A DNA stretch of 64,000 bases from Antedon mediterranea (taxonomy: Eukaryota > Echinodermata > Crinoidea > Comatulida > Antedonidae): contig NC_092675.1 of assembly GCF_964355755.1 (NCBI RefSeq), forward strand, positions 11,299,312-11,363,311. Direction: 5' to 3'. The notes beneath the pieces are model-generated. The model saw only the letters and a list, made by a program, of their open reading frames with translations, was not told the DNA's origin and searched no databases. The position numbers and the translations under genes are program-made. Positions 11,601-26,600 of the stretch are shown here, in pieces (the first letter of the stretch is position 1; the number at the start of each line of letters is the position of its first letter).

Positions 11601-14600
11601 TACAGGTTTTTGCTCATATCTCTTCTTCCACATCATGCATGGAAATGATTTTGGTGGCAAAGTGTATGTATTTTGAGGGTCAAGGAATCTAAATACAGCA
11701 TTTTGAAGTTCACTCCATGGCCGCCATCTTGTTTTTCAAAACGGCCCCCTTAAAATATAGAGTTTGTGCTTATTTCAGTTTCTAGGCCTACATCATGTAT
11801 AGACATGATTTTGGTGGCAAAATGTAGGTTTCGACGGTCAAGGAATCCAAATACAGCATTAATTTTAATTTCACCCAATGGCCGCCATTTTGAAAATAAA
11901 AATGACTGCCATAAAATTTACAGATTTTCCTTATATCTCAGCTTCTACATCATATGAACGTAATTTGAGTGGAAAAGTATATGTATATATTTTGAAGGTC
12001 AAGGATTTTAAATACAGTATTAATTTTAAAGTTCACCTAATGCCCGCCATTTTTTTTTTTAAATGGCTGCCATAAAATTTACAGATTTGTCCTCGTACCT
12101 CAGCTTCTACATCGTGCATGGAAGTGATTTTGGTGGCAAGGTGTATGTTTTGAGGGTCAAGAAATCTAAATACAGCTTTTTGAAGTTCACTCAATGGCCA
12201 CCATTTTGATTGTCAGAATGGCCACCATAAGCTACACGTTTTTGCTAATTTATGAGCTACTATGATTGTGATTTTGCTTAGCCTATGTTTTGAAGGTTAC
12301 AGAATAAAAATAAAATCCAGCTTTTGAAATACAGTTGGAAAGTGATGACGAGAATAAGTCAATATGTTGGTGATAATATATGGGAACCACAATGATTATG
12401 ACCCCCAGGAGGTACTGGTACACAAGAAGATATCAGCGATGTACTGTAACTATATGATTCGCGCGAAGAACCTAAAAATTAAATATTCTAAAAAAGTTAG
12501 ACATTTTAAGATATTTTCCAAATCCTAAAGAGAAGCATGCCCAACTTTAGTTAAGCATATTCCAATCAGATACATTATTGATAAAGCAAGTCAAGCAATT
12601 TAAAGCAACATATGCCTATCTTTTGTGACTGAATGGATAGTTACCCAATATACTGGGAACCAACACTACTTCACCATGGTCTGGATTTATGCATGTAGGT
12701 ATCATGCGATACTGGACAAATAGACGATAGTTTTTGCCGATCATTCTTTTTTATCCAATTAACATGTCAACAGTTTATACAACGGTACAGCCACTCTGGA
12801 AATGTATATCTAGCTGCTCATCTACCAGTCAGACTTGGAGGATTTTATCCTTTCAGGCACAGTATAGAACAATTGACCATGATGGCCAATATGCCCGAAT
12901 GACAAATTTTCATATACATACAATACAAGATGTTCCAAAAGAATGGATTATCATGCAAAGTGTTATATGGTGAAGAGTCAATTTTCAGACATGAGCACAA
13001 TAAAGAAAACCTTATGTATCTTGAAATTTGTCTTTCAGCATTACCATGTATTCATAAGATCTGTTACTTGCATTCAATTCAATTCTAACAGTATTCGCTT
13101 GTTTCTAACATATTCAGACTGAAATAATGGAGTCTGGTGTTAACTGCATTATCATCAGTTAATATTTTATTAGGCTAATAATGTATCAAAAATATTTGTT
13201 TTTTCATTCGTGTCCTCAATATTATGAAGATTTACTAGGCTAAATCTATACGTATTGAAAAATGTTTGTAATTATGGTATTTCGGAAATCACCCGTTATA
13301 ATTATACAATCCCTCTCAACTGGGATATATTTAAATCAATCTGGGTTATTGCGTTATAATTATGTTAGGACAAGATAAGTTCCATCTGTCTAGATATCAG
13401 TTTCAAAAGTAATTTCATAGTATTCCGGTTTTTTTTTTTTGCATTTTCTTTCTTATTATCACGTCGTAACAGTGTACTCATTGATCAACTCCAATGCCAA
13501 AGAAAGTATTATTTATTTATTTATTCAACGTTGTTTTAAAAGGGTAGCTCTAACAGCTGTATAAAGATGACAACAAAGCATTGGTTTCAAATACACATTT
13601 TAGTTTGTGGCTTGGAGTGGAAAAAATATAATTTATCTTTCTTCTTAGATGTTTTGAGAGTTAATTCATACTTGTTAGCAACAACACTATGTTATACGGT
13701 AGTTGAATAATCAGTAGAAATTTGTCTAGATAAATATTGATTGTTCATAAATTTTGCTATCAAATTAGGTATTGCCATCATTACAGCAATTCGAAAAAAG
13801 TCATGTTAATTACCGTATCCAAGATCAAAATGGAAACAAAGTGATACCTAGATGACTTGAATTTAAGGAGAAGTTATTTAGTGGGTATAATTATATTTTT
13901 GTATGATTATGTACTTGATCAACATTTTGTTTAACTATAGAAATATTGAATATATTACAAATTATATATAATACCAATTATTGATGAAAATGAGCAATTA
14001 GAAAAAATATGAAGATGTATTAATTATATGATATTAAAGAGAAGTTTTTCAGTGTACTTGATCAACATTTTGTTTAACTATAGAAATATGGAATATATTG
14101 AATTAACAAAATTTCATTAACATGAACTTCACAAATTAATGAAGAAAATGAGCAAAAAATTGTGATTACAGTAATTTATTTATTGAATTTATTATTAGGC
14201 CTACATCATATTGAACACATATTCGACACTGATTGAAGCAGTTGATTGATTAATTGAATTCAAGTTTAATTTAGAACAGCCTGAATAATTGTTTATTAAT
14301 TTAATGGAAAGAATATTTCATCTGTTGATATTGACTGCTCTGCAGTAGCCTAAGTTCAACTCATAAAATAGATTTTCACCATTCATCTCATTAAAATTCA
14401 TTATATTATGGATGATAATAAACTTTATTCATGTACCCGTATTTTAATTAATATATTTTGCTAGTGAATAAGTAATCGATTGATTGTATATAATTATAGG
14501 CCTAAAAATTATTGATTATTAGCATATCAGTTTAGGCCTAATAATAACATCTTCATTTTTAATTAATTTTCGTATGCGAGTACCTAACCCATGCGCAAAA

Positions 14601-17600
14601 CATATGCGCCCCGCTTAGAATTAGCACAGATTTAAAGAATGGCCAACTTCAAAGAATCATGATCTCATAATACTGTTTAATAGTATACATTTATGATTGC
14701 AGTCAACTTTATTCACAAATAAAAGTAGAAAGTTATATATCTATTTCGTTCGAAACTTCTTTTTTTTCCTTTTTAAAAAAAAACCATATTTAATGAGGGT
14801 GATCCATCCAGCTGATGCTGATCATTAGGGACCCTCAGAGGTTCACAAGACAAACATATACACAAGATGCTCTACATTAACAAAGTCTTATTAGAAGTCT
14901 TTGGGAGTGGAGTTGTAATTTGGTCCTTAGAAAAAATCCTGACATGTGACGGGATTTGAACCCAGGACTCTTGGAGTGGTAGCCAAGCATCATAACCACC
15001 AAGCCACAACTCCACTATTTACTAGCAAAACATATTAATTAAAATACGGGTACATGAATAAAGTTTATTATCATCCATAATATAATGAATTTTAATGAGA
15101 TGAATGGTGAAAATCTATTTTATGAGTTGAACTTAGGCTACTGCAGAGCAGTCAATATCAACAGATGAAATATTTTTTCCATTAAATTAATAAACAATTA
15201 TTCAGGCTGTTCTAAAGTAAACTTGTATTCAATTAATCAATCAACTGCTTCAATCAGTGTCGAATATGTGTTCAATATGATGTAGGCCTAATAATAAATT
15301 CAATAAATAAATTACTGTAATCACAATTTTTGATGCAGCAATGATATCTACAGTTTTTTTTGATGGCGTGAACACCACTTTTATTCACACATTAATATCA
15401 TAATTAATACATCTTCATATTTTTTCTAATTGCTCATTTTCTTCATTAATTTGTGAAGTTCATGTTAATGAAATTTTGTTAATTCAATATATTCCATATT
15501 TCTATAGTTAAACAAAATGTTGATCAAGTACACTGAAAAACTTCTCTTTAATATCATATAATTAATACATCTTCATATTTTTTCTAATTGCTCATTTTCA
15601 TCAATAATTGTTATTATATATAATTTGTAATATATTCAATATTTCTATAGTTAAACAAAATGTTGATCAAGTACATAATCATACAAAAATATAATTATAC
15701 CCACTAAATAACTTCTCCTTAAATTCAAGTCATCTAGGTATCACTTTGTTTCCATTTTGATCTTGGATACGGTAATTAACATGACTTTTTTCGAATTGCT
15801 GTAATGATGGCAATACCTAATTTGATAGCAAAATTTATGAACAATCAATATTTATCTAGACAAATTTCTACTGATTATTCAACTACCGTATAACATAGTG
15901 TTGTTGCTAACAAGTATGAATTTACTCTCATAACATCTAAGAAGAAAGACAAATTATATTTTTCGGACTATTCTCTTTTCATACATTTTAATTTTAAAGT
16001 GCATCATTTCAAGTTTTTGATTATGAACTTTAACGTGTATAGATGTTAAAATTGGAAACGGAGTGCAAATTCAGACGAAACAGTGACGCTATAAAATTTT
16101 AGTTTTATTACATGTTAACACGTTGATAACAATAGACATGAAAGTTAAAAAACAAAATAACGTATTATTATCCGGTGAAAAATGGACGTTAAAAACATAG
16201 AAGCAAATATTTATGATAATAAATCGTGTCTATTAAATAAACACAAACCCAAATTATGATCAGAAGAACGTCAGCAAATCTTAACTATCCGTTACATTTG
16301 TTTACGTATTGCTTTTATTAAACTGCATGTGCTACTAGAAAAAAGATAGCCTAAAGCCAATTTAAAGTTGATAGTACCCTAATCAGAATGTATTGTATTA
16401 TTTAAGGATGATAAATAACTAGTTCCTTTAAATAGAAGATGATTTATTGAGAAAATTTAACGTTGACCTTGGTATAAAATGACAGCTGAAACTCTAAATC
16501 TTCTTCTAAGTTTATTGTTTATGAAGTGTAAAATAACACATAAATAGAATTTATAAAAAATGTAAAATGGAGGGACAAAAAAGAACGGCAGCGTACAAAA
16601 GAAAACATAACATCATCATCGTCATCTTCATCATTATCATCATCATCATCATCATTACCATCATCATCATCATCATCATCCATCATCATTATCACCATCA
16701 TCATCACCATCATCATCATCATCACCATCGTCATCTCATCATCATCATCATTATCATCATCCATCATCATTATCACCATCATCATCATCACCATCGTCAT
16801 CTCATCATCATCATCATCATCATCACCATCGTCCTCATCATCATTATCATCAGCATCATCATCATCACCACCACCACCATCGTCATCATTATCATCATCA
16901 CCATCGTCATCATCATAATGATCATCATCACCATCGTCATCATCATTATTATCATCATTATCATCATCACCATCGTCATCATTACTATCATCACCATCGT
17001 CATCATCATCATCACCATCGTCATCATCATTATCATCCAGTACCGGGACTGAACTAATATAATATGAAGTCGTGTTTTATTAAACGGGACATTTTTTTGT
17101 ATCGATGGAGAATACATACATACATGATTTTTACCAGCAATTATGGTGTACAATAGATTTATTACCCAATATTATTACGTTGCGAATTGTATAACATCTA
17201 AACAAAATGTTTGACCTGAAAATAATCATTTTTTTGTGTTTTACATCTTAATAGAAACAAACTTGCCCCATTTTTATAAACGCGTATGCCATTCATCATG
17301 TTAAAAATAGATTCAATATTTTCTTCAGGTAAAATCAATGCATTCAAAAACCTCGTTATAAAGGAAACGAGTAAACAATATGACATACACCTTATTCGTT
17401 AGATGGTTTCAATTATGTAATCAAATTGTCCCTATATCTGACATTTAAAATTTGATGAATCGGTACGAATGATAACGTAAGTTGCCATTGATTAGTGATG
17501 AAATTTCAGTTATCAATTGTTTAGAAGTATGATGCCATATTAATTGCAGGAAACCACATGTTCGAGTACCACAAAAAGGAACAACATTTTTTAATGTCTC

Positions 17601-20600
17601 CGTTCTAATACGGAGTCCTGCCGAGTAAACCAGTAGACATAGGCTACATTTCTCACTCCCTCTTGACCTTTGATATACTGTCGTAGATATATATATATGT
17701 TGTTAACGTTTTCCGTCTTCCGACATTACGCTTTCCACAATTTGTTTCCATTTTTTTCTGTTTATGGCAGGATGGTTTGTTGTTGTGTTAGTGTCTACTT
17801 GTCCTTGTAAGTCTTTCTTTATTTGATTCATCCAGTTATTTCTTGGTCTTCCTACGGAAGATAGTATAATAATTACTAGGCCTGTAGTATTATCGTCTGT
17901 TGTCAATCATCCATTGAAACATATTTCTTATAATATTATTATATACTGTATTAGGCCTACAGTGTACACGAACGCCACACCCACATGTGAGATCAAACTG
18001 TTACGTTTACATCTTGTATAATGTGTGTGTGGGATGTGATGTCAGGACTCGTTCAACGGTATTTACTGACGAGCAAATAAACAAATCTGCAAAATGATAA
18101 TTATTTTCGCGAATAAACAGAGATTACTATCACACTAGCTGTTTAGGCCTATAAATATTTTCTATATTTTTCCCTGTGCATATATTATTTAGTATTGGTA
18201 AAAACGGCAGCATATGCAATCATGCGCTTCAATTTACATCATGTTCTAGTTCACTAGTAATTACAGAGTCAGATGTATAGGTACTGTACAAGGCATTTAT
18301 TCAGTTTTATTGTATTTGCTTCGATGGCAAAAAAGTACAAATAGACGAATTTGTCTCGTTGATAATTATCATTATGGTCACCATCGCTTCTGAAACTGTC
18401 TGATGGATATTCCAATAGTCAAGACATGAGATTCGATTTGTTTGTTTTTTACTCAGGTGTTAATCGTATGTTTAAGCAAGTCGACTCAATAACTCAAATT
18501 TGACGTAAACATATACAATGCAGTATATTAATAATTCAAATATGTTTTAATAAACATATTTCTCATATCATCTTCTATCCTCATGATAACAAGTATAATA
18601 CTTGGAAAAGAATAAAGCACAAACTATACAAATATCACCTTCCTCATGAGTGTAATTATATATCAGATATATTATTTGAACATTCAAACCGCGAATCTCA
18701 TAAAATGTGTCAGCGGTTCAGTTGTTTGCAACTCTAGGTAATGTCTGTCGGTTATGAGTCTAATTCGTAGACAGTCAGTTAAGCCGATTTTCCACTAGGC
18801 GAAATTGACGCTTTCAATTGGCCTAGTATATAGTTGAAAATCAACCGAATACGATTGATAACGCTATATTACTAAATTTAAGACCAATCTTAATCTATCA
18901 GAAAAACTCCAATAACATAATGGACACAGAAAATCAAGTGACCTTTGACTATGACCAATGAATGGAGTTAACGTCAAATACTCTCTAACTGGTCACGGCT
19001 GGCATCAATTCACATTTATGCGTTGTTCATAGAATTATTGTGATCAAAATCATGAATGGACCAAAAATCAAGTATGCCTACAAATTAACGACAAATTAAT
19101 CCGTAAAATATTTTGTTTACAACAACTATGGTTTGTTACTAAATGCATAAGGGATGTCCACCTATACCCGGGATACTCAACTGGCACTAAAATAGTTTGT
19201 TATAACTTGCCCTAATTACAGAAAAAACAAACTTTCGTTTTTAGTCAGAGTACTGAGCGGTAGTTTAATTAAGCGTTATTACAAAATATGAAAGGCTTTA
19301 TTACAATATATTTCAATTCATGAAGGTTTGTTAAAGACGGATCGAGAAAACTTTCCCGTGTTTCTTTTGAATATGACATCTAATGCTAAAGGATTAATTG
19401 GGTCGTCCTGAATCTATCTAAACATAATATACACATGATTTTGAACAGTAAATATAGCATTTATACCATATACCGTAAAATCTCGTAAAGAAATCAAGGG
19501 GCTTCTTTTTTTAGTACTCTTAGGTGGGCGAAATAGGCTTTACCTGCCAATTTTAAGTATTTATCAAAATACCATTTTAAACTGTACGGAATTTACGATA
19601 TAACTCGATCATACATTATATCTGTATTACAAGTTATCTGCCATTATATCACGTTATTACTTTGATATTCAAATATAATAATAGTCTATCGTGAAATGAA
19701 GCCCAGTGGGCTTGATTTTGAGGGAGCTTCTTTTTGAAATGTGCTTCCTTTCAAATGCTTCTTGTCGAGGTTTTCAGGTATTATTTATTTAAAAAAGAGG
19801 AAAAGATTACTGTTAATGTATGTTGTTGAAACAGATTCAGAATTTAATTTTCTCCAACGTTTAAATAGTAATTTGACAATCAACAATTTCTGTGTCACCT
19901 TTTCATTGACTTTAGTTTTGATTGCAAATAATAACTTTACAGTCCTGTAAGTGTAATGCAGTAGACTATATGGTATGTTCATAAAATAGGCCGACTGTAC
20001 TTTTTCCGATATGATGATTATTAGGTTGAGTGTGGTCTTAAGTATTTTAAAAGTTTACTGAAGCATACATGTTTCATAGGCCTACTTTAGGCCTACTACA
20101 TAAATACGATTATACAGTATAATGAAATGTAATATAATTGAACAATTATGATAAAGTACTAATGAAATTGGACAGATATTCTTAAAACGTGTGTATAAAA
20201 AAATAAAAAACAAAAGCTATCCAACGATATCAAACAGTATGATATCTGGTAAAATTAGATGTTGACCTGTTGACCTTTGCTGGTCACGTGACTTGTTTTA
20301 TTGCTAAATGACTGTGTAACTATGACTTTTTGTATATGGGTGTAATGGAATAAAATGATCAGTAATTCATTTCTCTTTCCAGTGTGGATTGTTTAAGGCC
20401 ATTTTGAAACCCATAATGACCGCTTTCCCCCGACGTGACCTAATTCTGGGCAACCCTTCCATTTATGTTTTTGATATCCCAATACAAAATCAGTTTTTCC
20501 AGTTTTAGAATGTTATCACAATTTGAAGGATTTGTCTCAAGTAAGCACCTTAACACGCCTACTACATCGGTAGTTAGATGCCCGTTCACAGACCCCATTG

Positions 20601-23600
20601 AAAAATGTATTTTATTTCCGAAATTTAGTTTAAACCTAATAATAATTTAGTAAAAATTATTGTCAGTATCTAATTAATGTTATAACATTGTAGCCTACTA
20701 GAATGAAAATATTCATCAAACCATTAGGCTAGTCCATGAATTTACAGCCGTTTTAAATCAAAATTCATTAGATGAGTTTGATTGCAATTTTTCTAATAGT
20801 ATCAGTTTGGTTACTGATTAATCGAGTAGAATACATCTTTATAATCACTACATTATTACGGTTTCTAGTCTATATTACAAATGACATTGAACAAACAAGA
20901 AAATAATTTAGGCTAAAATTTGTAGATTGCTTTGAATATAAAGAGATATGTCAATCAACCAAAACTGAAAATAATACTACTATACAAATGTTAGAACATC
21001 ATCTGCACAATTTACCAACATTTAAACGCCGAAATTGAAAATAAGTCTGTAGCTTAAAGCTTTTCTGTTTTACTCTGAATACAAATTGTTTTTTTTTTAG
21101 ATTGGTGGATTGGATGACTACTACTTGTTAAAACATCAGGAGATTCCAAGCAGATCAATTAGATCAGCTGTCCATGTGACCAAACGTCTGGCAGACGACG
21201 AACGGGTAAGATACAAATTGTGTATGGCCTGTTGAGCCGTGAAATGTGCAAAAAGTCATATTTGTGCAATCAACCACATTTGTGCAAAAATTTTGCCCTC
21301 AAGTGTAAACGACCACATTGATTCAAATATTGATTCATAATACACTGATGTGCAAACATCACGCCCTTAAATATAAAACGATCTTTGACGTTAAATGTGG
21401 AAACGAAATTCTACAAATGTGTAAATAATTTTCTTCAACCAAAATAAGTTTAGGCATATTATTACTGTTACTGCAGAGTGCATGTATTTATTTTATATTA
21501 CTTTAGTTCCTATTATTCTAGAAGTTTCTGCCCTATGAATATTCATTTATTCTGTTACTTTCTTATTTGCATTCTCATTTACATATTATTTGCCAAGTGT
21601 GCACAGTGTGCTGTTTCTCCTTTGTTTTCCTTTGTCCTAATTTTCTTTTGTTCTGTTCAGTTGTTGTTTGCCTGTGCAAGTGCACAGCAGCCATTGTTTT
21701 TGTTTTTACCAGCTCTAGCTCTACAGTTTATTATTTACACTTTATTACTATTGGATATCTCTGGGATTTTACTTTGTTTTGGAATTACTTTGCAAATGTT
21801 GACATTATTGTGGATGGTGCATATTAAAGGAAGTACTTTAAACATTAATTTTACTCTTTTAATTTCTGTATGTTGTGAGAGCTGCGTACATCAAAACAAG
21901 GAATCAACAGCAGCTGACCTAATTGGTAGATCCAATTAAAATTACATTACAGTGTGTAAATACATGTACATGCCTGACTTATGACACAGGCCTATATTTT
22001 ATATCAATTTCAGAAATAACGGGTTTTAATGTCATTATTGAAATAATTCAAATTAACATAAGCAAGTGTACATACATATGCTTATTCGACTGGTATGTTT
22101 TGCGAGATCTACTGTACTCCTCGGATCCCTTGCGAGTAGTTCTTTTGTGAGTTGAAGAGATGGTGAACGGCCAGATATGCCTTACAGCTACTGAAACAAT
22201 AATCAAGATCAAACGAGAGCGATATTTTAAAGTTTAAACATTTTTTTTACTTCATTTCGTAGATTCAATGGGTTGAGCAGCAACGTAGTATTGTCCGTCA
22301 GAAGCGTGATTACTTAGTATCTGAACCTTACCCAGAACCTACCCAGATGTTCAACGATGAGTACTGGCCAAAGCAATGGTACCTGGTACGTATCAATCAT
22401 TAATCTACACCTCTGCTTGGAAACGAGATGATTTTTTTTAAACCTTGCATACTGTCTAAACTCTTGATTTAAAAAAATTAATATGGTTAAATCGTTTTAA
22501 AACAAAAACATTAAACACAGATTGAACACACGTATTTCTGTATGCATGTTTTTAGTTCGATCAACGTAAAACAACAGATGAGCCAAAGACAGATTTACAT
22601 GTAATGCCAGTTTGGAAAAAGAATATCACAGGTGCTGGCGTAGTTGTTAGCATCATCGATGACGGTAAGAATGTGAATTATATCAACTAGTAGCAGTCAT
22701 ACCCTGCTCACTAACTCTGAAAAAATATTGTTATTAAAATACTGAAACCTGTTTTTAAAATAGTCTGCCGAAGTTCTTTCGTTTATGTATAAAGTTTACA
22801 TGTTTCTTGCTCATTTGTTCATAGGCTTGCTGGCCTAAATCCCTGGTCACTCTTCTCCATTTTCCGTCTTTCTGCAATTTAATTTATAATTTTAATAGTA
22901 TCTACAGGAAATATTGATTAAAATACTAATTTAACTTTAGGTTTGCAAAAAAATCATCGAGATTTAATCAAGAACTACGATCCAAAGGCGAGTTATGACT
23001 ATAACGATAAAGACGACGATCCATCTCCACGCGCCACAGCTAACAACGAAAATGCGTAAGCATCCTTAATTGTCTATGTTCTATTTTTAACAAGTAGGCC
23101 TATTTGTGTATTATTTGTTTAGAATGAACCAGTGCTCTAAATGGTAGGCATATATGCATTGAAATTTAGATCTATGAACTTTAATTCTCTTTTCGTATCC
23201 AAGTGAAATTTTACTGTGTGATTAATTAGAGCAATTTCAATCACATCGAATTTAATTACAAATGATCAATCATGATAGAATTTCCATTAAAGCAAATTAT
23301 TGTAATGAAATTGTGTCCAGGCAAGAAATTATATTCTCTACTGCTTTATCAACACGCAGGTCGAAGGTTACAAACCAAAAATATATAAGAAGCAGGCATG
23401 AACATTCCAATATCAGCGTTTGCTGTAATTGGTACAGATTATGTGATGTCATGGGTGCATTGAGAAAAGTAGAATAATGATATATAATAATAAATACCAA
23501 ACATTGATAGTATGATATGTTATGTCATATAAACATACCATATTATGGTAGGTTTATATAAGAAATAAAAACAAAAATTAAATCTGATTTGTGATTTATA

Positions 23601-26600
23601 TATGAATCTCTTGAGCAACGAAATAGCTAAATTGCCTCAACACACTCCACTGGGACATGAATACCACTGATTTCGCATCGTGATATTCTACAAAACACTT
23701 GATTTTCATGTTCCCACCTAAATATCTCGGCTATTATAAATCGGATTTTGTTGGATAGTAGCTCAAAATAAACTGTAGACAATATACTGAACATTATGAT
23801 GATATATGTTTGAAATTTTAAAGTTACAAAAAGTATGTGTCATTTTACGTTTGAAAACTCACCATCCATTGCCCGCCGACAGTGTGAGGTCAATTTTTTT
23901 ACCTATTTTCTAAAGCACCACAGTGTTTTATTGCAATTTAAGATCATTTGTAAGTCATCAATCATTTTGGATAGTTTCTTACAAGAAAGCTAAATATTCA
24001 TAGATTCCATACATACTTTTCTTATGAGCATTGGCTTAAAATAGACTGTGTCAAAATAGCAAAATCTATTTTGGAAAAAATTTGAAAAATCCTAAAAAAC
24101 GCGGCAAAATTCAAATAGGGTTTGCCTGTTTTATCAAGCCTTCACTTGGATTGTAAGTAAGTTTGGGGTTACTTTTTTATTATGTAATTATAAGTAGCAT
24201 TTTAATGTTTATATCATTCTTATGTAATAAATTATATTTATTGATTCAATCCTGTTATGGGCGACTTTGGTGGCTGTTGGATGAAGATGAAATAAAATTA
24301 AAAAAATAAAATAAAAAATGTTTGATATATAAGGAACCATTATTAGGTGTTATTTAGTTCTATATGTCGTGTTTAAATTCACAATTGCCAAATTAAGATA
24401 CCTATGTCTGAATGCTAACGAGCTGGGTCTACCATTTATCACTCGGGTATTGGATATGTTTATCTTTCTGTGACCTGTTTAATGAATAGATGGTAGTCTG
24501 GAAATGTTCATACTATACTAGTTTATGTCATTTTAATTTCTTTGGTTAAAAAATGTAATCAATAATTGTGGAAATTAGTTGTATTCATAATGGTTGACCC
24601 CTTATATAATGGACAATGATAAGACTTGGGTTGCATGATATGAACCAAACAGCTCAATAGGTACATATTAAAAATCACTGTTTGGTTGCAACATTTGCAC
24701 CAAGAGATTTATTAATCAGTTACTCTAATACACATCCACGTAGAAACCTATGTCTTATATAAGATTTACGCCTATTTGACATTCAGTAGGATTATTTTAT
24801 ATAGATTGTGTTTTCATATAGAATTGATATAGAATTATATATTATATTGTCAACGCGCCGTTGGCTATTATTTCTAAATCAATTTCAGGTTCACAAAATG
24901 ACATATATATATATATATATATATATAGGCCTAAAGGAAAGCATATATTTTAGTGTTAGTGAATTTTCTATTAGTATAATGCAGTCTTATTATTCAAAAG
25001 TTGAATGTCATAAATCTATAAGATGCATTATTTATGGTATTTAATCACCAACCAATTCAAAATTTAAATAATAAGTATTAATATAGTAGTAATATTAAAT
25101 AAGCAGTCAGTAGACAATGGACCGCTTTAAAAAATGTTACTCTATTTTATTGACCAACGAAGATTTTAATTAAGAAAAAAGAATACCAAAATGGTCTTTG
25201 ACAACTAAACTCAAGCAATGTCATAATCGATTGACACCAGTGAGCTACTCCCTGATGATACTACGCTTTATAACCAACTGTTTTTTACAAAATAAGCAGA
25301 TTTGAGATGTCCATGTTCGCCTCATAGAGAAAAATAAAGATAAACAGCAATTTATGCAAAGAAAAGTTGACATTAGTACATTTAGGAATTTGTTTAAATC
25401 ATTTATTTCAGCTAATGTTCATTAGAGGAAAACATTTACATCCATACTATCGTTTTCTTTACTATTGTTACCCGCTATCAAATTAATAAACTTGACACTG
25501 ATAAATATTGAATGTCCGACGAACAATATTTTAAATCAGGCCTTTCATTAGTAAGAGTAGCTATATTCTACATAAGAATGATGGTAACTATGGAACGCCG
25601 TTTACGCAACATTTCGATGATATGAATTTTATGACGCGATATGTGAATGAAATGCAACGATATTAATTGAATGGCGCGATATATGAATGAAATGTTTTGA
25701 ATTGAAGGCTTTGAATTGAAAGTTTTGAATAAAATGTTTTGAATGAAATGTTTTGAATGAAATGTTTTGAATGAAATGTTTTGAATGAAATGTTTTGAAT
25801 GAAATGTTTTGAATGAAATGTTTTGAATGAAATGTTTTGAATGAAATGTTTTGAATGAAATGTTTTGAATGAAATGTTTTGAACGAAATGTTTTGAATGA
25901 AATGTTTTGAATGAAATGTTTTGAATGAAATGTTTGAATTGAAGCAACGTGGAAAGGAGATGAGGCCCAGAGGGTACCCAGGCTTAAGAGGTTGAGAAAA
26001 AAATCGCAAGCGGGAATGACACACGCCGCCAATAGTTTGACTTTTCAAACCGCCCGGTGATATACTGACATTTAATTAATTAATTTGAAACGATAAAGAT
26101 GAGGGAAATCTGTGAGAATGAGAAAAAGTCGCCCCGAGTCTCGAACTCGGTTATATATATATATATAAATCCAAAGGCAAATTACTGAAAAAATGACAAT
26201 GCTGTGGGTATTAGTGGCTGGATTTCAATGGAGATATAAAAAAAAGCTAAATCAAAATGATAAAGTAAAACAGCTAGAAAAGTTAAGAGCTTTTGGGCAA
26301 CACTAGCCCTTCATCAATGCAAAGTGAGGAACTTGGATAGAGTCAGTAGAATAAGAACAGACAAGTGCTGCCTGAGTGGACATGAATAAAAGAAATATAA
26401 CAAAAGGAGACAGGGTGGTGAATGTTGGGTGGAGACTGAATAAGAGTAGAAAGCAAAGAAGGTAGCTTGGTAGAAATAAACAATTTTGGAATGGAACTAA
26501 AAAACAGCTAAATGTTGGTTAATATTGAAACCTAAATTTTGGTAGTCAATGGAGTAATTTTACCGATCTGGGAGTATGTTCCTAATGTTAAGTCTAAAAG

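Noticed and set aside
11313-11692. Two overlapping ~115-codon + strand frames
   Set aside because: They run into the tandem array, overlap each other and show no recognisable domain or splice context.
12734-12973. 79-codon frame in intron 1
   Set aside because: No similarity recognised. The length is within chance expectation.
16567-17153. Long His/Ile-rich and Met/Asp-rich open frames on both strands
   Set aside because: They are readings of the ATC/CAT microsatellite, with no start context, splice structure or non-repetitive domain.
21478-21939. 153-codon hydrophobic frame in PC1/3 intron 2
   Set aside because: T-rich sequence gives Leu/Phe/Ile/Cys-rich frames by composition. No family is recognisable, and an overlapping frame is also open.
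25568-26048. Three overlapping minus-strand frames of 94-154 codons
   Set aside because: They arise because the minisatellite period (15 bp) is a multiple of three.
26124-26150. Possible tRNA gene (GAGTTCGAGACTCGG on the minus strand)
   Set aside because: Only a B-box-like stem is present. No A box or cloverleaf could be built around it.
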